A stretch of DNA of 64,000 nt from Pseudorasbora parva (Eukaryota; Chordata; Actinopteri; Cypriniformes; Gobionidae): the NCBI RefSeq assembly GCF_024679245.1, contig NC_090172.1:46071554-46135553 (forward strand). Direction: 5' to 3'. Below the pieces are notes generated by a model, which saw nothing but the letters and a program-made list of their open reading frames with translations, was not told where the DNA came from and ran no database searches. Both the position numbers and the translations under genes were made by a program. Shown here piece after piece: positions 61,687 through 64,000 of the stretch; positions within the stretch are counted from its first letter, which is position 1; each line of letters starts with the position of its first letter.

Positions 61687-62359
61687 AGGTGCACTATGTA
61701 GTCTTTTTGCAGTAAAATATCCAAAAACCACTAGGCTTGCATTATACATTTTGTTCAGTTGAGTTCTTACAATATCCCAAATGTTTTTGTAAATTGTGAG
61801 AAAATTGCTATTTTAACCAAGGACCCGGAACGTCTGAGCATAGCGTCTGAGGGAGTCGCCTGTCAAATGCGTCATATCTGCGTTAACCTCGGTTTCCAGT
61901 TTTATTTGGCAAAAGCTTGATTTGTGAGCGAACACACAGAGTAACGCCATAACATCCTTTTCAACACACTCGAATGTATCTAATATGATAAACAGAGCTG
62001 CGTTACCCCCTACTCGTAATCAGAAAAGTAGAAATAGTGCCAGCGCCCAGCGGCTGTGTCCCATCCCGTCAAAATAAAAGTCCCGCTGGCTGCTCATGAG
62101 GCGTGTTGTTAATCTCATTAACAATCGCTCCAGCGGCCTTGTTTAGCTCCCACAACACTCGGTCCTGCTCTGCTTCACACTACAGTAACATTAATAATCG
62201 CATCCATGAACACAATCGCTACCCGAGTCCTATTTTCCACCGGCTGTGAGGTGAAGACCACATGTCCCAAGATGCTGCGCTCAAACTTGCCATCACCAAA
62301 CTACACCTTTGTTTTGAATAGGCACCCTCTAGCGGATGGAAAAGTTGCATAGTGCAGCT
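61687..62359. mobile_element. Intact TTAA-target MITE (reference copy)
   Basis: TTAA at 61683-61686 and 62360-62363; ends AGGTGCACTATGTAG and TTGCATAGTGCAGCT are inverted. 673 bp, non-coding. It is the uninterrupted reference for the copies at 7631-7975 (partial), 35706-37880 and 39583-45153. Confidence 0.93.
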
Positions 62360-62490
62360 TTAAAGGGGTTGTCTTAAGAGAAATCAAATTCTTCTTTTCT
62401 TAGAAAGGCAAAAAAGTCAGGGGTGCTCAGGGAAGTCAATGAGATGTTTGAAGGTGCTCTTTGGGATCAGAGATTGAAATTAATGTAGAG

Positions 62491-62775
62491 CAAAAATGCT
62501 AATTCAAGGCACTCTTATTCAAATTATTAAAAAGCCTTTAACTGGGTCTTTCATTATAGAAAATTTAAAAGACATGGAGGGTGAAAAACAATCCATGTGT
62601 AGCAGCCCAAAACAGCCTTTTTCAGGGTGTGAGGAAGGCTGTTTTGGGCCGTTACACGTGGGCTGTTTGTCATCCCCCATGTCTTTTAAATTTTCTATAA
62701 TGAAAGACCCAGTTAAATAAAGGAATAAAGGCTTTTTAATAATTTGAAGAAGAGTGCCTTGGATTTGCATTTTTG
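62491..62775. repeat. Long hairpin (two about 140-bp arms)
   Basis: 62491-62634 and 62637-62775 are inverted copies with only short interruptions. Paired landmarks include TTTCATTATAGAAAATTTAA and GGCTGTTTTGGGC. Both strands translate into near-identical peptides because of the palindrome, which are not genes. No target duplication resolved. Confidence 0.88.
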
Positions 62776-62952
62776 TTGTTCTTTTCTTAGATCTGAGAAC
62801 AATTCGAATTTTTATAATACTATGAACTTGTATTACAAAAGAAGATAGTACATTTCAGAACTCAAAACAAGTCACGATGAAATCAAAATTGACCACTCTT
62901 ATTTGTATGTAATATAGCAGTGTTTTTTTAAAATAAATGATTAATCCATGAA

Positions 62953-63039
<87 letters not shown>

Positions 63040-63192
63040 TAAGACATCAAAAGCATGAACTTTTTGTAACACGTATGATTACTGCAATAATAGATTAAAA
63101 TAGTGGACCAGTATCAGAAAGACTAAGTTCAGCTCAGGGAGGAAAATGGCGTGTTCAATGAGACACAGACACGTGGTTGCGATACCCAAAAG
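62776..63192. repeat. AT-rich interval with (TA)n-poly(T) microsatellite
   Basis: The TA array at about 62957-63021 passes into a run of about 19 T (63022-63040). The rest shows no gene. Confidence 0.85.
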
Positions 63193-63769
63193 TGTAGTAT
63201 ATTATAGTGACATAAGCTGACAGACAGTTTCAATATTTACATGTACACAAAGATGGTAATGAGTTCATAATTGTTAATAAACAAATCTAAGTGTTGTTTT
63301 CTCAAGTCATACACAATCATTCAAATGATTAAAAGCTGCAACCGTCCTTGCACAATGCACACTGGGTCAATCAGTTCATTAAATTCAAAGAACCATAATG
63401 TAGGAATGTGTGTATTGGTGTGCGGGGATGTGTAAGGGGAGCAGCTGCAGCGCCTCCTACCACACCGGCAAATGCTTGCACTCAATCTTCGGTTCAGGGC
63501 CTAGTAGCTCGCCATCCATACAAGAAACCTGGCCAGTTCTCATATGATTAAGTCACTCAATACAGCAGTCTCAACATAAAATGGAGGCATCTGCAGCAGC
63601 TCAACACGTCGACTCCCACACACACACAAACTAACAGCGCGCGGCCATATTTAAAGGGAAATGACGCGATCTCCGTGCCAAATCTCGCGATACTTGTACA
63701 AATCTCGCGATAACGTGTGAGAGTGGAGAGTCGTGAGAACAGAGCATATAACAGTAAACCAGGGTTACA
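63193..63769 (-). mobile_element. LTR of a minus-strand LTR retrotransposon
   Basis: Reading the minus strand, a purine tract lies immediately before TGTAACCCTGG at 63769, the classic polypurine tract/3' LTR junction. The LTR is CpG-rich, has a TTTAAATATGG stretch, and carries two copies of the palindromic TCTCGCGA motif (plus strand 63683-63690 and 63703-63710). The left boundary is uncertain; 63193 (plus-strand TGTAGTATA) is a guess from the expected ...CA end. Confidence 0.45.
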
Positions 63770-64000
63770 TCCTCCCCCCTTAGATCATGCACGTCCTCGC
63801 TGCATAAAAACTACAGAAGTATTACAAGTTAGAACTAGTGTCTGCCACAGTGGCATAACTAAGGGCCTCTGTATAAGCATTGGACAAACTATGAAAAAGA
63901 GTTTGAACAACTGAAATTAAAGGGTTACCCAATGCTGTATATTGAAGTCGTTGAATGGGTTGGCGCTGACGACCTGAACGTCTGGGTATTACATCAGAGC
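63770..64000 (-). mobile_element. Internal 3' region of the LTR retrotransposon, cut by window end
   Basis: 63770-63782 is the polypurine tract on the minus strand (TAAGGGGGGAGGA). The sequence beyond it would be the terminal internal region, of which only about 220 bp is visible, with no recognisable protein domain. The rest lies outside the window. Confidence 0.4.

Noticed and set aside
62496..62770. Two similar peptides on opposite strands
   Set aside because: They are a by-product of the long palindrome.
1..64000. CRISPR arrays, operons, Shine-Dalgarno sites or prophage
   Set aside because: Nothing of the kind is present; spliced exons, SINE/LINE/hAT content and microsatellites mark this as vertebrate DNA.

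Overview
This window looks like vertebrate, and specifically teleost, genomic DNA. The best fit is a cyprinid (zebrafish/carp group). It is AT-rich and full of microsatellites. It carries repeat families I associate with cyprinid genomes: a 5S-rRNA-derived SINE, many TTAA-target MITEs, hAT elements with 8-bp target duplications, Harbinger-type MITEs, a Tc1 element and an L2/CR1-like LINE. There is no prokaryotic gene organisation, CRISPR array, rRNA operon or tRNA gene. Nearly all longer open frames are chance frames or fall inside mobile elements.

Host coding signal is sparse and lies on the minus strand. The firmest call is an 84-bp exon at 6108-6191, with a good acceptor and donor. It encodes part of the second WW domain of a PLEKHA7-type protein. 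A second exon-like block at 58314-58441 has a strong start context, encodes an N-terminus beginning MGTCCSC (a likely lipidation signal) and ends in a splice donor. Its phase matches the 6.1-kb exon, so the two could belong to one transcript with an intron of about 52 kb. That join is an inference. A weaker CpG-rich block with a minus-strand donor lies at about 34.7-35.0 kb. Most of the window is therefore probably intron, with some flanking sequence.

Layout: 0.66-1.27 kb Harbinger MITE; 1.4-5.5 kb long-inverted-repeat transposon carrying a spliced minus-strand accessory gene; 6.1 kb plekha7 exon; 7-13 kb MITEs and a fold-back; 13.2 kb segment duplicated in inverted form at 40.4 kb; 17.4-19.1 kb 5S-derived SINE split by a Harbinger-type element; 19.7-21.5 kb two hATs; 22.2-22.9 kb repeat split by a TTAA MITE; 25.8-28.9 kb inverted-repeat complex enclosing a TATA promoter-like block and a 102-bp tandem repeat; 30.9-34 kb hAT remnants and a TTAA element; 35.7-37.9 kb MITE with two insertions at one spot; 39.6-45.2 kb nested stack several layers deep; 46.7-53.3 kb scattered repeats; 54.3-56.1 kb Tc1 with a decayed transposase and an inserted palindrome; 58.3 kb lipidation-motif exon; 59-63 kb MITEs and a hairpin; 63.2-64.0 kb the LTR end of a minus-strand retrotransposon.

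The elements are related to one another mainly by insertion order. Intact target duplications allow much of that order to be read directly. I found no intact autonomous transposase.
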